64,000 nt of DNA from Alphaproteobacteria bacterium (GCA_025934695.1 JAICWS010000001.1:1393301-1457300); one strand, 5' to 3'. Positions 51,634 through 60,356 are shown, numbered from the stretch's first letter. Translations and numbers: made by a program. Notes: generated by a model from the letters alone, not told the origin.

Positions 51634-52287
51634 TTAAAGTTTTTTCGGCGGCTGGACGAGGCGCAGCGGCTTGACGGAGATGCTTTCTTTGAGTCCGCCA
51701 TGGATGGCCGCGCACATTTCTTCCTTCGCGGCATGCAACTGTTGCGCGTGAATAAAGGCGGGGTCTCGTTTCTTGATGGTCTCTTCCATGTAGCCGAGGA
51801 TTTCGCCGGCGAAAGGCTCTTTCCTTTCGCGGTCGGCCGCCGCCTGGAGCACGTTGCGGCCGCTGCCGTTCTCCCGTTTCGGATCGGCATCGTGATTGAG
51901 GAGCCAGATCACCCGCGAGGATTTTTCATCTTTCAGATCCATGTTCAGGGCCCAGTGCAGCGGCGTCTGCTGCTGCCGTCCCGACACCAGGTTGATATCC
52001 GCGCCAGCCTTCACGATCAACTCGGCAACGCCGAAATGTTTGCCGTGCAAGGCGGTGATCAGCGGCGTTTCGCCCACATCGTCCTCAAGATTGACGTCGG
52101 CATTGTGCTGCAGGAGGACTTCCACGATCGCCGCATCGCCCTGCGCCGCGGCATGCCAGAGAGCGCTGCGGCCCACGGCATCCGACGCATCCGCGTCGAC
52201 GCCGGCATGCAGGTATTCGATGACGCGCTGTGCGTCGCCGGACTGCACGGCTTCGATCATGGAGGGTGTTTCGGATTTGGGCGGCAT
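51634..52287 (-). CDS. ankyrin-repeat protein
   Basis: 217 residues with four or five clear ankyrin repeats: MIEAVQSGDAQRVIEYLHAG, GRSALWHAAAQGDAAIVEVL with LQHNADVNLEDDVGETPLIT, GVAELIVKAGADINLVSGRQ and QTPLHWALNMDL..WLLNHDADPK. The C-terminal 50 residues are helical and charged. No signal peptide. AAGGAAAC precedes the ATG. First gene of the ankyrin-ankyrin-epmA operon, with its own promoter. Confidence 0.82.
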   Translation of the reverse strand: MPPKSETPSMIEAVQSGDAQRVIEYLHAGVDADASDAVGRSALWHAAAQGDAAIVEVLLQHNADVNLEDDVGETPLITALHGKHFGVAELIVKAGADINLVSGRQQQTPLHWALNMDLKDEKSSRVIWLLNHDADPKRENGSGRNVLQAAADRERKEPFAGEILGYMEETIKKRDPAFIHAQQLHAAKEEMCAAIHGGLKESISVKPLRLVQPPKKL

Positions 52288-52312
52288 GGAAAAGTTTCCT
52301 TATAAGCCTGTG

Positions 52313-52341
52313 GTTATATCAGCGATATTCCATAATGTCAA
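52313..52341 (-). promoter_or_regulatory. promoter of ankyrin-epmA operon, TTGACATTA variant
   Basis: Minus strand: TTGACA (52341-52336) followed by TTA, 17-bp spacer, TATAAC (52318-52313). Immediately beyond it, TTGGACATAA (52355-52364) faces the divergent gene, so the 117-base gap may serve both directions. Confidence 0.65.
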
Positions 52342-52410
52342 TATTTTCAAGGAATTGGACATAACGCCAATGACATAGTATGGTCGGCGCCTTGAAAGGA
52401 AGCCTTGGAA

Positions 52411-53124
52411 ATGCCGCAGAACCTGCCCCGGCCGGTTGAAGACGCGCTGAACGATGCCGCGCCCTATGACATCGGCGGCACGTTCAATGCGCATGTTTCC
52501 CAACGCCTTCCCCAGCTCAAAAAACAGGCGCGCGCGCAGGGAAGCGGCATCGTCAGCCGCGCGCAACTCGGCCTTGTGATCACGGGTGACCAGTTGGCGC
52601 GCAACGCGCTCGCCACGGCCTATGCCAGAGCACTGCAGGGCCACGATATCACCTCGGGCCGCGAAGATGCCGAAGGGCCTGTCGTAAAAACCGTGCAGTG
52701 GCGCGATATCATTTCGAATGATACCGGCAATCCGGTCCCCTTTGGCCGCGCGCTGGACAAGCTTTATGCGGCGAAGATGGAGGCCGAGGGCGGCGTGCTC
52801 GTCATCGAAAACATCTACGATCTTCCGCGCAACGATATCAACGCGACCGCGGTGTCGCAGGCGCAGAACGGCGCTTACCAGATGCTCCACGACCTGATGA
52901 CCGAATATGCCGAGAAGGATTACACGCCTGTTGTCGTTCTCACGGGCGAAGCCGACAAGATGGCGGCCTTCCTTGCTGCGAACCGCCATGTTGCTGAATA
53001 TTTCCGCGCGCCGCATATCGCGGGTGCGACGCCGCTGCCGCCGCCCGTGCCTGTCAGCCTCGAAACGGACGGTGCGATCAGCGTGCGTAAGCCGCTGAAG
53101 CTCAAATCCTCCTGCGGGCCTTAA
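52411..53124 (+). CDS. CbbX/SpoVK-like AAA+ protein lacking a Walker A motif
   Basis: 237 residues. The layout follows the AAA+ core of CbbX/SpoVK proteins: at the P-loop position LGLVITGDQLARNALATAYA keeps the helix but not the G-x4-GK-T/S residues; the Walker B position is GGVLVIENIYDLP, with E-N instead of D-E; sensor-1-like YTPVVVLTGEADKMAAFLAA followed by NRHVAEYF resembles the CbbX VILAGY..M..FL..N block. It is therefore probably unable to hydrolyse ATP. The assignment rests on pattern reading. Start ATG at 52411 or TTG at 52405, both after GAAAGGA. Confidence 0.58.
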   Translation: MPQNLPRPVEDALNDAAPYDIGGTFNAHVSQRLPQLKKQARAQGSGIVSRAQLGLVITGDQLARNALATAYARALQGHDITSGREDAEGPVVKTVQWRDIISNDTGNPVPFGRALDKLYAAKMEAEGGVLVIENIYDLPRNDINATAVSQAQNGAYQMLHDLMTEYAEKDYTPVVVLTGEADKMAAFLAANRHVAEYFRAPHIAGATPLPPPVPVSLETDGAISVRKPLKLKSSCGP

Positions 53125-53173
53125 AAATAAGCCGCTTAATACAATATTTACATATTTCTTTTATCATGGTGGC

Positions 53174-54049
53174 ATGAAAAAAGACCCGCCGCTTTTGGAC
53201 CGGACGCTGCTGCGCGCTTTTCTGAAGCGCCATAAGACGTTTCCCGTCAAGGCGGCGCCGGAAGGACGTTTCGTCATTCCCATTCCCGATTTCCACGACG
53301 GCAAGGGCCCGCTGCTGATGCCCAACGTCAAGGAGCTCTCGGCCAAAATGCGCGGCTCGGAGGGCACGGTCGAAACGATCGAGCTCGAGGCCGGGCCGCA
53401 GAAGATCCCCACCGACGGCACCAATGTCCTGATCATCAACCGCGTCGACGAATTCGTGCAGGAAGCGCTCAACAAAAAGCTCCAATATCTTATCGACAGT
53501 GCGCACGGCGAATTGACGCGCGGCGTGCTCATGGACTTCATTGGCTATGCGCGCGGCTATACCTATGACGGCGACACGGGCAAGGTCACCTTCTGTCGCA
53601 ACGCCGGCTTTCGCAACGACGTCTATAACATGACAAACGGCGAGCTGAAGAAGCGCTATCTTCTCTATAGCCGCCAGGACCTGTCGCTGGAGGAATTCCG
53701 CGACGAGAAGCTGCGCCCCGGCTATTACATCAAGAAGCCGCTGGAGAGCCAGGCCGCCTATATCGCCGGTCCTTTTTCCGCCAAAGTCGCGGAAGCCGCC
53801 GGCGGCACGCAGCAGGAATTCGAACATGGCGCGATGGTCAATATCCCGGACGATCCGGAAATGCCGCTCACCTTCATCCATATGACCGACATCAACACCT
53901 GCTATACCCACCGCAACGGCTGGCCGCTCGTCGACGAGAATGGTCATCATCCGCTGCCGGTCTACGAGGCGATGAAAACGCAGGAGAAAAAACATTCTCC
54001 CGCGCGCCAGCACTTCGCGAAGAAGCATCGGCCCGCAAGGCACTCTTAA
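53174..54049 (+). CDS. hypothetical protein, 291 aa
   Basis: Family not recognised. Soluble, mixed alpha/beta; notable segments are RFVIPIPDFHDGKGPLLMPN, MDFIGYARGYTYDGDTGKVT and LTFIHMTDINTCYTHRNGWP; the C-terminus is Lys/His/Arg-rich (KKHSPARQHFAKKHRPARHS), which suggests nucleic-acid or membrane-surface binding. It follows the AAA-like gene by 49 bp on the same strand. Confidence 0.62.
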   Translation: MKKDPPLLDRTLLRAFLKRHKTFPVKAAPEGRFVIPIPDFHDGKGPLLMPNVKELSAKMRGSEGTVETIELEAGPQKIPTDGTNVLIINRVDEFVQEALNKKLQYLIDSAHGELTRGVLMDFIGYARGYTYDGDTGKVTFCRNAGFRNDVYNMTNGELKKRYLLYSRQDLSLEEFRDEKLRPGYYIKKPLESQAAYIAGPFSAKVAEAAGGTQQEFEHGAMVNIPDDPEMPLTFIHMTDINTCYTHRNGWPLVDENGHHPLPVYEAMKTQEKKHSPARQHFAKKHRPARHS

Positions 54050-54121
54050 ACGAACCTTAATCCCTCCTTGCTATAATGGAATATATGGCATGAGTTCCAT
54101 TAAGTTAACGAGGATTCAGCT

Positions 54122-54727
54122 ATGTCAGGCACAGAAGAAGCATCGGCCCCTGCGGGCCCGGTTGCGCCGCCGTTGTGTGCGCTTCGAAAAGTTAGCTGTT
54201 TCGGGAGCTCGTTCTGCGCTGTTGCGGTCGCCGCGGCGGCCTTTTTTTCAGGCTGCTTCCTGAGCACCTTGCTGCGCTTTGCCAGCAGTCTCGACGGCGG
54301 TGAAGTTCTTGGCATCGCGTTCCTATGCTCCATGCTCGCCATTATCCTGCAGATGGTCAGGAATATCTGGCGGATCCTTCGGGCTTTAATCCTGGGGATG
54401 CGCCAGCCGCCGAATGCGGCGCGGCGGAAGCGGGCCATCATCTGCAGCTTGCTCGGCTTTGCCTGCTTCGCGCCCTCCGTCGCCTTCGTGATGCTCCTGG
54501 CGTTCAATACCGACGAGATTTCCGTCGGTGACGTTGCCCATTTTCTGGTCTGGGTGTTGCGATCGACGGCGGTTGCCGCTTTCGGCGCGGCGGACTGCAA
54601 GCTGCGCGGGCTCCGCTACGCCGAAGGACTGGCGTCGGAGCGCCTGAAACTCAAGGCGGCACTGCTGCTGGCATCGGGTGTTCTTGCCCTCGCCGCACCC
54701 GCGCTGATGCGGCTATTGCAGGGATAG
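54122..54727 (+). CDS. hypothetical membrane protein
   Basis: 201 residues with four or five hydrophobic helices: FCAVAVAAAAFFSGCFLSTL, LGIAFLCSMLAIILQMVRNI, AIICSLLGFACFAPSVAFVM with LLAF, HFLVWVLRSTAVAAFGAADC and AALLLASGVLALAAPALMRL. Positive residues cluster between helices 2 and 3 (MRQPPNAARRKRA), predicting a cytoplasmic loop. No family recognised. Confidence 0.62.
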   Translation: MSGTEEASAPAGPVAPPLCALRKVSCFGSSFCAVAVAAAAFFSGCFLSTLLRFASSLDGGEVLGIAFLCSMLAIILQMVRNIWRILRALILGMRQPPNAARRKRAIICSLLGFACFAPSVAFVMLLAFNTDEISVGDVAHFLVWVLRSTAVAAFGAADCKLRGLRYAEGLASERLKLKAALLLASGVLALAAPALMRLLQG

Positions 54728-54770
54728 AAGCTAGATTATGTAAATTAATCACATCCGCAGGCGCGATTTC

Positions 54771-54800
54771 CTTGACTCTGCCTGCGCGAAAAACATATAA
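54771..54800 (+). promoter_or_regulatory. promoter of ffh
   Basis: TTGACT (54771-54776), 18-bp spacer, TATAAA (54795-54800). It lacks the TAA extension of the accessory-gene promoters. Confidence 0.65.
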
Positions 54801-54857
54801 AACAGCAGTTTTGTCGAGGCAAAGCCCCATCCGTCATGGATAAGCTTTTTGCGCTCC

Positions 54858-54893
54858 GCGTCCCCCAGTCGGCGAAGTTACGCTCACTGGGGC
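54858..54893 (+). ncRNA. stem-loop in the ffh leader
   Basis: CCCCAGT pairs with ACTGGGG around an inner GCG/CGC helix, within a leader of about 115 bases before ffh. No T-run follows, so it is a structured leader rather than a clear terminator. It does not carry the GGAA signature of 4.5S RNA. Confidence 0.4.
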
Positions 54894-54923
54894 GAAATTG
54901 TTTTGGCTATTGAGGATTAAAAA

Positions 54924-56417
54924 ATGTTCGACAGCTTGACCAACAGACTGGGCGGTATTTTTGACGGCCTCATGAAGCGCGGCGTGCTGCGCGAAGACGA
55001 TGTGAACGAGGCCCTGCGCATGGTCCGGGTCGCCCTTCTCGAGGCCGACGTGGCACTCCCCGTCGCCAAGGAATTCGTCGACCAGGTCAAGGCCGAGGCG
55101 ATTGGCGAAAAAGTCATCCGCTCGGTCAAGCCGGGTCAGCAGGTCGTCAAGATCGTCCACGACCAGCTCATCAAAACACTGGGCCATGAAAATTCGCAAA
55201 TCAACCTGAATGTTCCCGCCCCCGCCGTCATCCTGATGGCCGGCCTGCAGGGTTCGGGCAAAACCACGACCGCGGGCAAGCTCGCGAAATTCCTGCAGGA
55301 GAAGATGAAGAAGAAGGTCCTGCTGGCCTCGCTCGACATCTACCGTCCCGCGGCGCAGGAACAGCTGGAAATTCTCGCGAAGAAAGCCGAAGCGGGCAGC
55401 CTGCCCATCGTGAAAGGCGACAAGCCCGACAAGATCACGAAGCGCGCGCTCGAAATGGGCCGCCTCGAAGGCTATGACGTCATCATCCTCGACAGCGCCG
55501 GCCGTCTTTCCATCGACGACGCGCTGATGGACGAACTCGCGCAGGTGCGCGACCTCGCGAAGCCGGTTGAAATCCTGCTCGTGGCCGACGCGCTGACCGG
55601 CCAGGACGCCGTGAACACGGCGCGCAACTTCAACGACCGCATCGGCATCACCGGCATCGTGCTGACCCGCGTCGACGGCGACAGCCGCGGCGGCGCGGCG
55701 CTTTCCATGCGCGCGGTCACCGGCCGCCCGATCAAGTTCCTCGGCATGGGTGAACAGCTCGACGCATTGCAGGCTTTCGACGCCGACCGCATCGCGGGCC
55801 GCATTTTGGGCATGGGCGATATCGTCTCGCTCGTCGAAAAAGCCGCCCAGACCATCGAGATCGAGGACGCCCAGAAAGTCGCCGAGAAAATGGCGAAGGG
55901 CAAGTTCGACCTCGAAGACTTCCTGATGCAGCTCAAGCAGATGAAAAAGATGGGCGGCCTTTCGGGCCTCATGGGCTTCATGCCGGGCGCGGGCAAGCTG
56001 CAGGGCATGATGCAGAACGCCAATATCGACGACAATTTCCTCAAACGCCAGGAAGCCATCATCCTGTCGATGACGAAGAACGAGCGCGCGAAACCCGATG
56101 TGCTCAACGCGTCGCGCCGCAAGCGCATCGCGTCCGGTTCCGGCACCACGGTGCAGGAAGTCAACAAACTGCTCAAGCAGTTCCAGGACATGCAGTCGAT
56201 GATGAAGCGCATGCAGAAGCTGGGCGGCAAAGGCATGATGCGCCACATGGGCGCGCTCTTCGGCGGCGGCGGCATGGAAGAGATGGAACAGATGGCGCAG
56301 AACATGAAAGACAAGTTGGGGGACGGCCCCTTGGGGCCCAATCCTTTCGGCCCGGGCGGCGGGCTCGATCCGACCAACCCGCTGCTCCGCAGCAACGGAG
56401 GGAAGGATAAGAAATAG
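54924..56417 (+). CDS. ffh: signal recognition particle protein Ffh (SRP54)
   Basis: 497 residues. The GTPase that binds signal sequences and 4.5S RNA and delivers ribosomes to FtsY. N domain at 1-90; G1 GLQGSGKTTTAGKLA near 110; ILDSAGRLSID (G3, with Ser where DTAGR is usual); TRVDGDSRGGAALS; and a Met-rich M domain with RKRIASGSGTTVQEVNKLLK and QDMQSMMKRMQKLGGKGMMR. The C-terminal tail is Gly/Pro-rich and longer than in E. coli. It heads the conserved ffh-rpsP-rimM-trmD-rplS order. Confidence 0.98.
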   Translation: MFDSLTNRLGGIFDGLMKRGVLREDDVNEALRMVRVALLEADVALPVAKEFVDQVKAEAIGEKVIRSVKPGQQVVKIVHDQLIKTLGHENSQINLNVPAPAVILMAGLQGSGKTTTAGKLAKFLQEKMKKKVLLASLDIYRPAAQEQLEILAKKAEAGSLPIVKGDKPDKITKRALEMGRLEGYDVIILDSAGRLSIDDALMDELAQVRDLAKPVEILLVADALTGQDAVNTARNFNDRIGITGIVLTRVDGDSRGGAALSMRAVTGRPIKFLGMGEQLDALQAFDADRIAGRILGMGDIVSLVEKAAQTIEIEDAQKVAEKMAKGKFDLEDFLMQLKQMKKMGGLSGLMGFMPGAGKLQGMMQNANIDDNFLKRQEAIILSMTKNERAKPDVLNASRRKRIASGSGTTVQEVNKLLKQFQDMQSMMKRMQKLGGKGMMRHMGALFGGGGMEEMEQMAQNMKDKLGDGPLGPNPFGPGGGLDPTNPLLRSNGGKDKK

Positions 56418-56420
56418 CGC

Positions 56421-56532
56421 CGTAACCCCGGCGAAAGCCGGGGTCTGAAATGGCGCAGCCTGACCGGTGGTCTTTTAAGAATATCCACCGCGACGCTGAA
56501 AGAATTTAAACCCCGCTTTCGCCGGGGTTACG
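56421..56532. repeat. paired inverted hairpin element (CGTAACCCCGGCGAAAG type)
   Basis: Left unit 56421-56451 (CGTAACCCCGGCGAAAGCCGGGGTCTG..) and right unit 56504-56532 are inverted copies separated by about 52 bp; each folds as CCCCGGC GAAA GCCGGGG. It occupies the ffh-rpsP gap. Confidence 0.85.
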
Positions 56533-56612
56533 GGATAGGGAGCGAGAATGGTTGCGAAGCTCCCGACCAGTCAAACAGCAACCGGATAACGTTGAAGAAA
56601 GAGAGAACTAAA

Positions 56613-56993
56613 ATGTTGAAAATCCGCATGGCCCGCGCAGGGGCCCGCAAGAAGCCCTTTTACCACATCGTGGTGGCCGACAGCCGCAATCCACGCGATG
56701 GCAGCTTCCTCGAGAAGCTGGGCACCTACGACCCGAAACTGCCCAAAGACCACGCCGACCGCGTGAAGCTGAACGGCGAGCGTATCAAGCATTGGGTGTC
56801 CAAGGGCGCGCAAGTCTCTGACCGCGTCGCGATCTTCCTCGGCAAGGCGGGCCTCGCCCCGATGCCGGCGCGCAAGAACAATCCGAAGAAAGCCGTCGCC
56901 AAAGTCAAGATGACGGAACGCAAAAAGGCGAAAGCCGAAAAAGCCGCCAAGCCCGCTGAAGCAGCTCCCGCTGCCGAAGCCGCTTCGGCCTGA
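56613..56993 (+). CDS. rpsP: 30S ribosomal protein S16
   Basis: 126 residues: [20 protein letters not shown], then [19 protein letters not shown] and [20 protein letters not shown] are the standard S16 core (about 80 residues). An Ala/Lys-rich C-terminal extension ([20 protein letters not shown]) is typical of alphaproteobacteria. The ATG has GAGAGAAC upstream; an upstream in-frame TTG is rejected. Confidence 0.98.
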   Translation: MLKIRMARAGARKKPFYHIVVADSRNPRDGSFLEKLGTYDPKLPKDHADRVKLNGERIKHWVSKGAQVSDRVAIFLGKAGLAPMPARKNNPKKAVAKVKMTERKKAKAEKAAKPAEAAPAAEAASA

Positions 56994-57005
56994 TAGGTTA
57001 TCCGG

Positions 57006-57536
57006 TTGCGCAAAGCGGGTGCACAGGCCGACGAGGCCCTGACCTGCATGGCCGAGATCGTCGGCGTGCATGGGATCAAAGGATTGGTGAAGCTGAAAAT
57101 CTTCAGCGACGATCCCGAAGGGCTCGCGGACTATGCCCCGCTTTGCGATTCTTCCGGCAAGACCGAATTCCGCCTTCTCTCGCTTCAGCAGCACGGAAAT
57201 ATCTGGCTGGCGGAAGTCGAGGGCGTGAAAGACCGCACCGCCGCCGAAAAGCTACGCGGCACCAAACTGTGCGTCGCCCGCGCGAGCCTTCCGAAAATCA
57301 GGGACGAGAATACCTATTATCATGCCGACCTCATCGGCATGGCCGCCCATTTCCCCGACGGGAAGCCCATGGGCAAGGTCGTCAATGTCGCCAATTTCGG
57401 CGCCGGCGACCTCCTGGAAGTGAAGCCCGTAAAGGGCGCAACTTTCTACGTTCCCTTCACCTCGAAGATCGTGACGGCCGTCGATATCGCCCAAAAGAAG
57501 GTCACCATCGACCCGCCACCCGGCCTTATCGGCTGA
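57006..57536 (+). CDS. rimM: ribosome maturation factor RimM
   Basis: 176 residues. Binds S19 and assists 30S maturation. The N-terminal domain has CMAEIVGVHGIKGLVKLKIF and the PRC-barrel C-terminal domain YHADLIGMAAHFPDGKPMGK, VNVANFGAGDLLEVKPVKG and FYVPFTSKIVTAVDIAQKKV. The start is most likely the TTG at 57006 (12 bases after rpsP, AGG upstream), because the ATG at 57048 would remove residues normally present before the first strand. Confidence 0.93.
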   Translation: MRKAGAQADEALTCMAEIVGVHGIKGLVKLKIFSDDPEGLADYAPLCDSSGKTEFRLLSLQQHGNIWLAEVEGVKDRTAAEKLRGTKLCVARASLPKIRDENTYYHADLIGMAAHFPDGKPMGKVVNVANFGAGDLLEVKPVKGATFYVPFTSKIVTAVDIAQKKVTIDPPPGLIG

Positions 57537-57714
57537 TCTAACAGGTTTTTATCCGCTACATCGCGGATACAATCTATTTCCTCTCCGCAACACTTTCGAT
57601 AACAGATCGCAACCCTTCAGGGCTAGGCTGGAAGAGTGAACAGATGCTTCCTAAGAGGCATCCATAGCATGACCTTATTCAGTTCAAACCGACCTGAAAG
57701 AAAGGAGACAAGTC

Positions 57715-57960
57715 ATGGAAAACCGCATCCGTAACTTTGCGAATGCTTTGGCTATCGCCGCTGTCGCCTTCACGCTCTCCGGCTGCAGCGGCATGAACAC
57801 GACCCAGCAGCGCGTGCTTTCAGGCACAGGGATCGGCGCCGCCACCGGCGTGGTCGGCACGGCCTTGACCGGCGGCTGCGTGAGCTGCGGGGCCGCCATC
57901 GGCGCCGGCGCCGGCGCGGTCGCAGGCTATGTCTACGACCAGTCGCGCCACGGCAACTAA
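57715..57960 (+). CDS. small glycine-zipper lipoprotein
   Basis: 81 residues. Lipoprotein signal with lipobox LSGC (Cys at about 24). The rest is Gly/Ala-rich with a glycine-zipper pattern (LSGTGIGAATGVVGTALTGG and GAAIGAGAGAVAGYVYDQSR), typical of small outer-membrane lipoproteins. Strong GAAAGGAG before the ATG; the gap after rimM has a small hairpin at 57551-57568 (ATCCGC/GCGGAT). A terminator follows. Inserted between rimM and trmD. Confidence 0.8.
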   Translation: MENRIRNFANALAIAAVAFTLSGCSGMNTTQQRVLSGTGIGAATGVVGTALTGGCVSCGAAIGAGAGAVAGYVYDQSRHGN

Positions 57961-58015
57961 ACGCCCCGCGCCTTTCCCAGCCGCACGATCTTAGAACGGC
58001 GGCATATAAGACTAC

Positions 58016-58053
58016 ACGCCCCCGGCGCTCTCGCGCTTGGGGGTGTTCTTTTT
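58016..58053 (+). terminator. rho-independent terminator
   Basis: ACGCCCCC pairs with GGGGGTGT around a GC-rich loop, followed by TCTTTTT. Ends the small lipoprotein gene. Confidence 0.85.
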
Positions 58054-58060
58054 CGGGGAT

Positions 58061-58621
58061 TCAAAAGCGATTGAATTCGAGCTTTCGTTTCAGCTTGGTG
58101 ATGGGCAGGATGGTGATGCGCTCGCGCGAGCCTTCGGTGAAGACCTTCAGGTCCTCGGCCAGCTGTTCGGCGACCTTTCGCTGATCCTCGGCCAGGAACA
58201 CGTCACGGTAAACCTGGTAATCATGATCCTTGGGAACGAGCAGCACCGCATATTGCGATTTCCTTTCCGGCTCGCCGGGCTGCGCGGTGTGGACGCGCTG
58301 CCAGCTCACTTCAGTCCTCTCGTTCCTGCGCACGACACTTTCGGGGATAAGTTCGACCGGATCGCCGGGAAGTCCGCTCTCGCCCATCATCAGCGCCATC
58401 GCGCCTTTCGGCAGCGGTCCGGGCGGATCGCAGTTGAAGCTGCTGCGCCAGAACATCTGCCAGTCGGACTGGTTATCGACCGTCGCGCCGAAGGAGCCGC
58501 CCCGGCCGACATAATCGCCGGTGAAGAAATTGCAGCCGTCGATGCACGGCTCTTCGATGCGGTCGAAGACCTTCTTCAGGCCGGTCAGTTTATTTTCAAT
58601 CGGGATACGGGAAGATTTCAC
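58061..58621 (-). CDS. hypothetical protein
   Basis: 186 residues, soluble, no signal peptide, family not recognised. Contains several cysteines (EEPCIDGCNFFTGDYVGRGG), a Trp-rich DNQSDWQMFWRSSFNCDPPG and a C-terminal part with ITILPITKLKRKLEFNRF. GTG start overlaps the TGA of the upstream small gene (GTGA), so the two are coupled. Placed on the opposite strand inside the rimM-trmD interval. Confidence 0.58.
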   Translation of the reverse strand: MKSSRIPIENKLTGLKKVFDRIEEPCIDGCNFFTGDYVGRGGSFGATVDNQSDWQMFWRSSFNCDPPGPLPKGAMALMMGESGLPGDPVELIPESVVRRNERTEVSWQRVHTAQPGEPERKSQYAVLLVPKDHDYQVYRDVFLAEDQRKVAEQLAEDLKVFTEGSRERITILPITKLKRKLEFNRF

Positions 58622-58794
58622 CAGCCGCGGTAGTCGCCGCGCGGCTGCGGGCGGCGCGGTTGCGGATTACGCACGGGAATCGGAATAAGCTCGGGCTGAG
58701 GCTGGGGCAGCAGACCTTCGACGGCTTCGCCAAACTTCTTGCCGAGTTGTTTGACTTTGCCTTTGATTTTGTCGACGATTTTCTTGCCTGCCAT
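58618..58794 (-). CDS. small basic Pro/Arg-rich protein
   Basis: 58 residues: a Lys-rich amphipathic N-terminal helix (KIVDKIKGKVKQLGKKFGEA) and a Pro/Arg/Gln-rich tail (PQPQPELIPIPVRNPQPRRP). The ATG at 58794 has GAGGAA seven bases upstream; ATGs at 58827 and 58809 fall in or next to the promoter and are less likely. Coupled to the following gene. Could bind nucleic acid or membrane; no family. Confidence 0.55.
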   Translation of the reverse strand: MAGKKIVDKIKGKVKQLGKKFGEAVEGLLPQPQPELIPIPVRNPQPRRPQPRGDYRGW

Positions 58795-58826
58795 CCTCGA
58801 ATTCCTCATGCTCTTGTAATTCTTCA

Positions 58827-58855
58827 TTTATATAACTTTATGTTAAATAAGTCAA
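58827..58855 (-). promoter_or_regulatory. promoter of the small basic protein gene, TTGACTTAT variant
   Basis: Minus strand: TTGACT (58855-58850), 17-bp spacer, TATAAA (58832-58827). The -10 overlaps the first ATG of the frame. Confidence 0.65.
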
Positions 58856-58918
58856 GGAATTTCCGATCCCTTAAAGAATACATTGAAACTGCTGACTATT
58901 TCGTTAACTCTGGTTGGC

Positions 58919-59668
<750 letters not shown>

Positions 59669-59672
59669 ACTC

Positions 59673-59711
59673 TTGAATTACAGTTGTTATTTGGGGTATG
59701 AATCCCCAAAT
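59673..59711 (+). promoter_or_regulatory. candidate rplS promoter with palindrome over the -10 region
   Basis: TTGAAT (59673-59678), 18-bp spacer, TATGAA (59697-59702). The -10 sits in the centre of a perfect 8-bp inverted repeat ATTTGGGG/CCCCAAAT (59689-59711). It may be an operator or an RNA stem-loop in the leader. Confidence 0.4.
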
Positions 59712-59828
59712 TGATTGGACTGTGATTCAATCAGCCCGGTAATGAACAAGATGTTGGACCGCCGGCGCGCAACCGTTTTAAATCGCGCGTTCGAATATAA
59801 CGGGTCCCGATAAAATAGGGTTAAGCCC

Positions 59829-60281
59829 ATGAACGAATTGGAAAAGTTTGAGCAGGAGCAGCTCTCAAAGCTCAGTGGCGGCAAGAAGATCCCCGAATTC
59901 CAGCCCGGCGACACGCTGCGCGTGAACGTGAAGATCCAGGAAGGCACCGGCGAAGAAGCCCGCACCCGCATCCAGGCCTATGAAGGCGTCTGCATCGCGC
60001 GCGGCGGCAAAGGGGTCAACCAGAATTTCACCGTGCGCAAGATCAGCTACGGCGAAGGCGTGGAACGCGTGTTCCCCCTCTTCTCGCCCGCGATTGACTC
60101 GATCGAAATGGTCCGCCGCGGTTCCGTGCGCCGCGCGAAACTGTACTACCTGCGCGACCGCAGCGGCAAATCCGCCCGCATCACCGAGCGCGAAGGCAAC
60201 GAAGGCGCCGATGTGGTGGAAGCTCCCACCGAAAAATCGGCAGCCGCCGCGAAGCCCGAGAAAAAGGCTGCGAACGCTTAA
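59829..60281 (+). CDS. rplS: 50S ribosomal protein L19
   Basis: 150 residues. [60 protein letters not shown] and [20 protein letters not shown] define the L19 core; a Lys/Ala-rich C-terminal extension is present. The 160 bases before it hold a candidate promoter and palindrome. A strong terminator follows. Confidence 0.98.
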   Translation: MNELEKFEQEQLSKLSGGKKIPEFQPGDTLRVNVKIQEGTGEEARTRIQAYEGVCIARGGKGVNQNFTVRKISYGEGVERVFPLFSPAIDSIEMVRRGSVRRAKLYYLRDRSGKSARITEREGNEGADVVEAPTEKSAAAAKPEKKAANA

Positions 60282-60298
60282 ATTATTACGGATATCAA

Positions 60299-60335
60299 CA
60301 AGGCGGCCACCCAAAAGGTGGCCGCTTTTGTTTTG
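60299..60335 (+). terminator. rho-independent terminator after rplS
   Basis: GCGGCCACC, loop CAAAA, GGTGGCCGC, followed by TTTTGTTTT. Confidence 0.95.
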
Positions 60336-60356
60336 GCTCTATCTGACTTATAACTA

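Noticed and set aside
54801-54923. 4.5S SRP RNA gene before ffh
   Set aside because: No GGAA-tetraloop SRP signature could be found in the leader.
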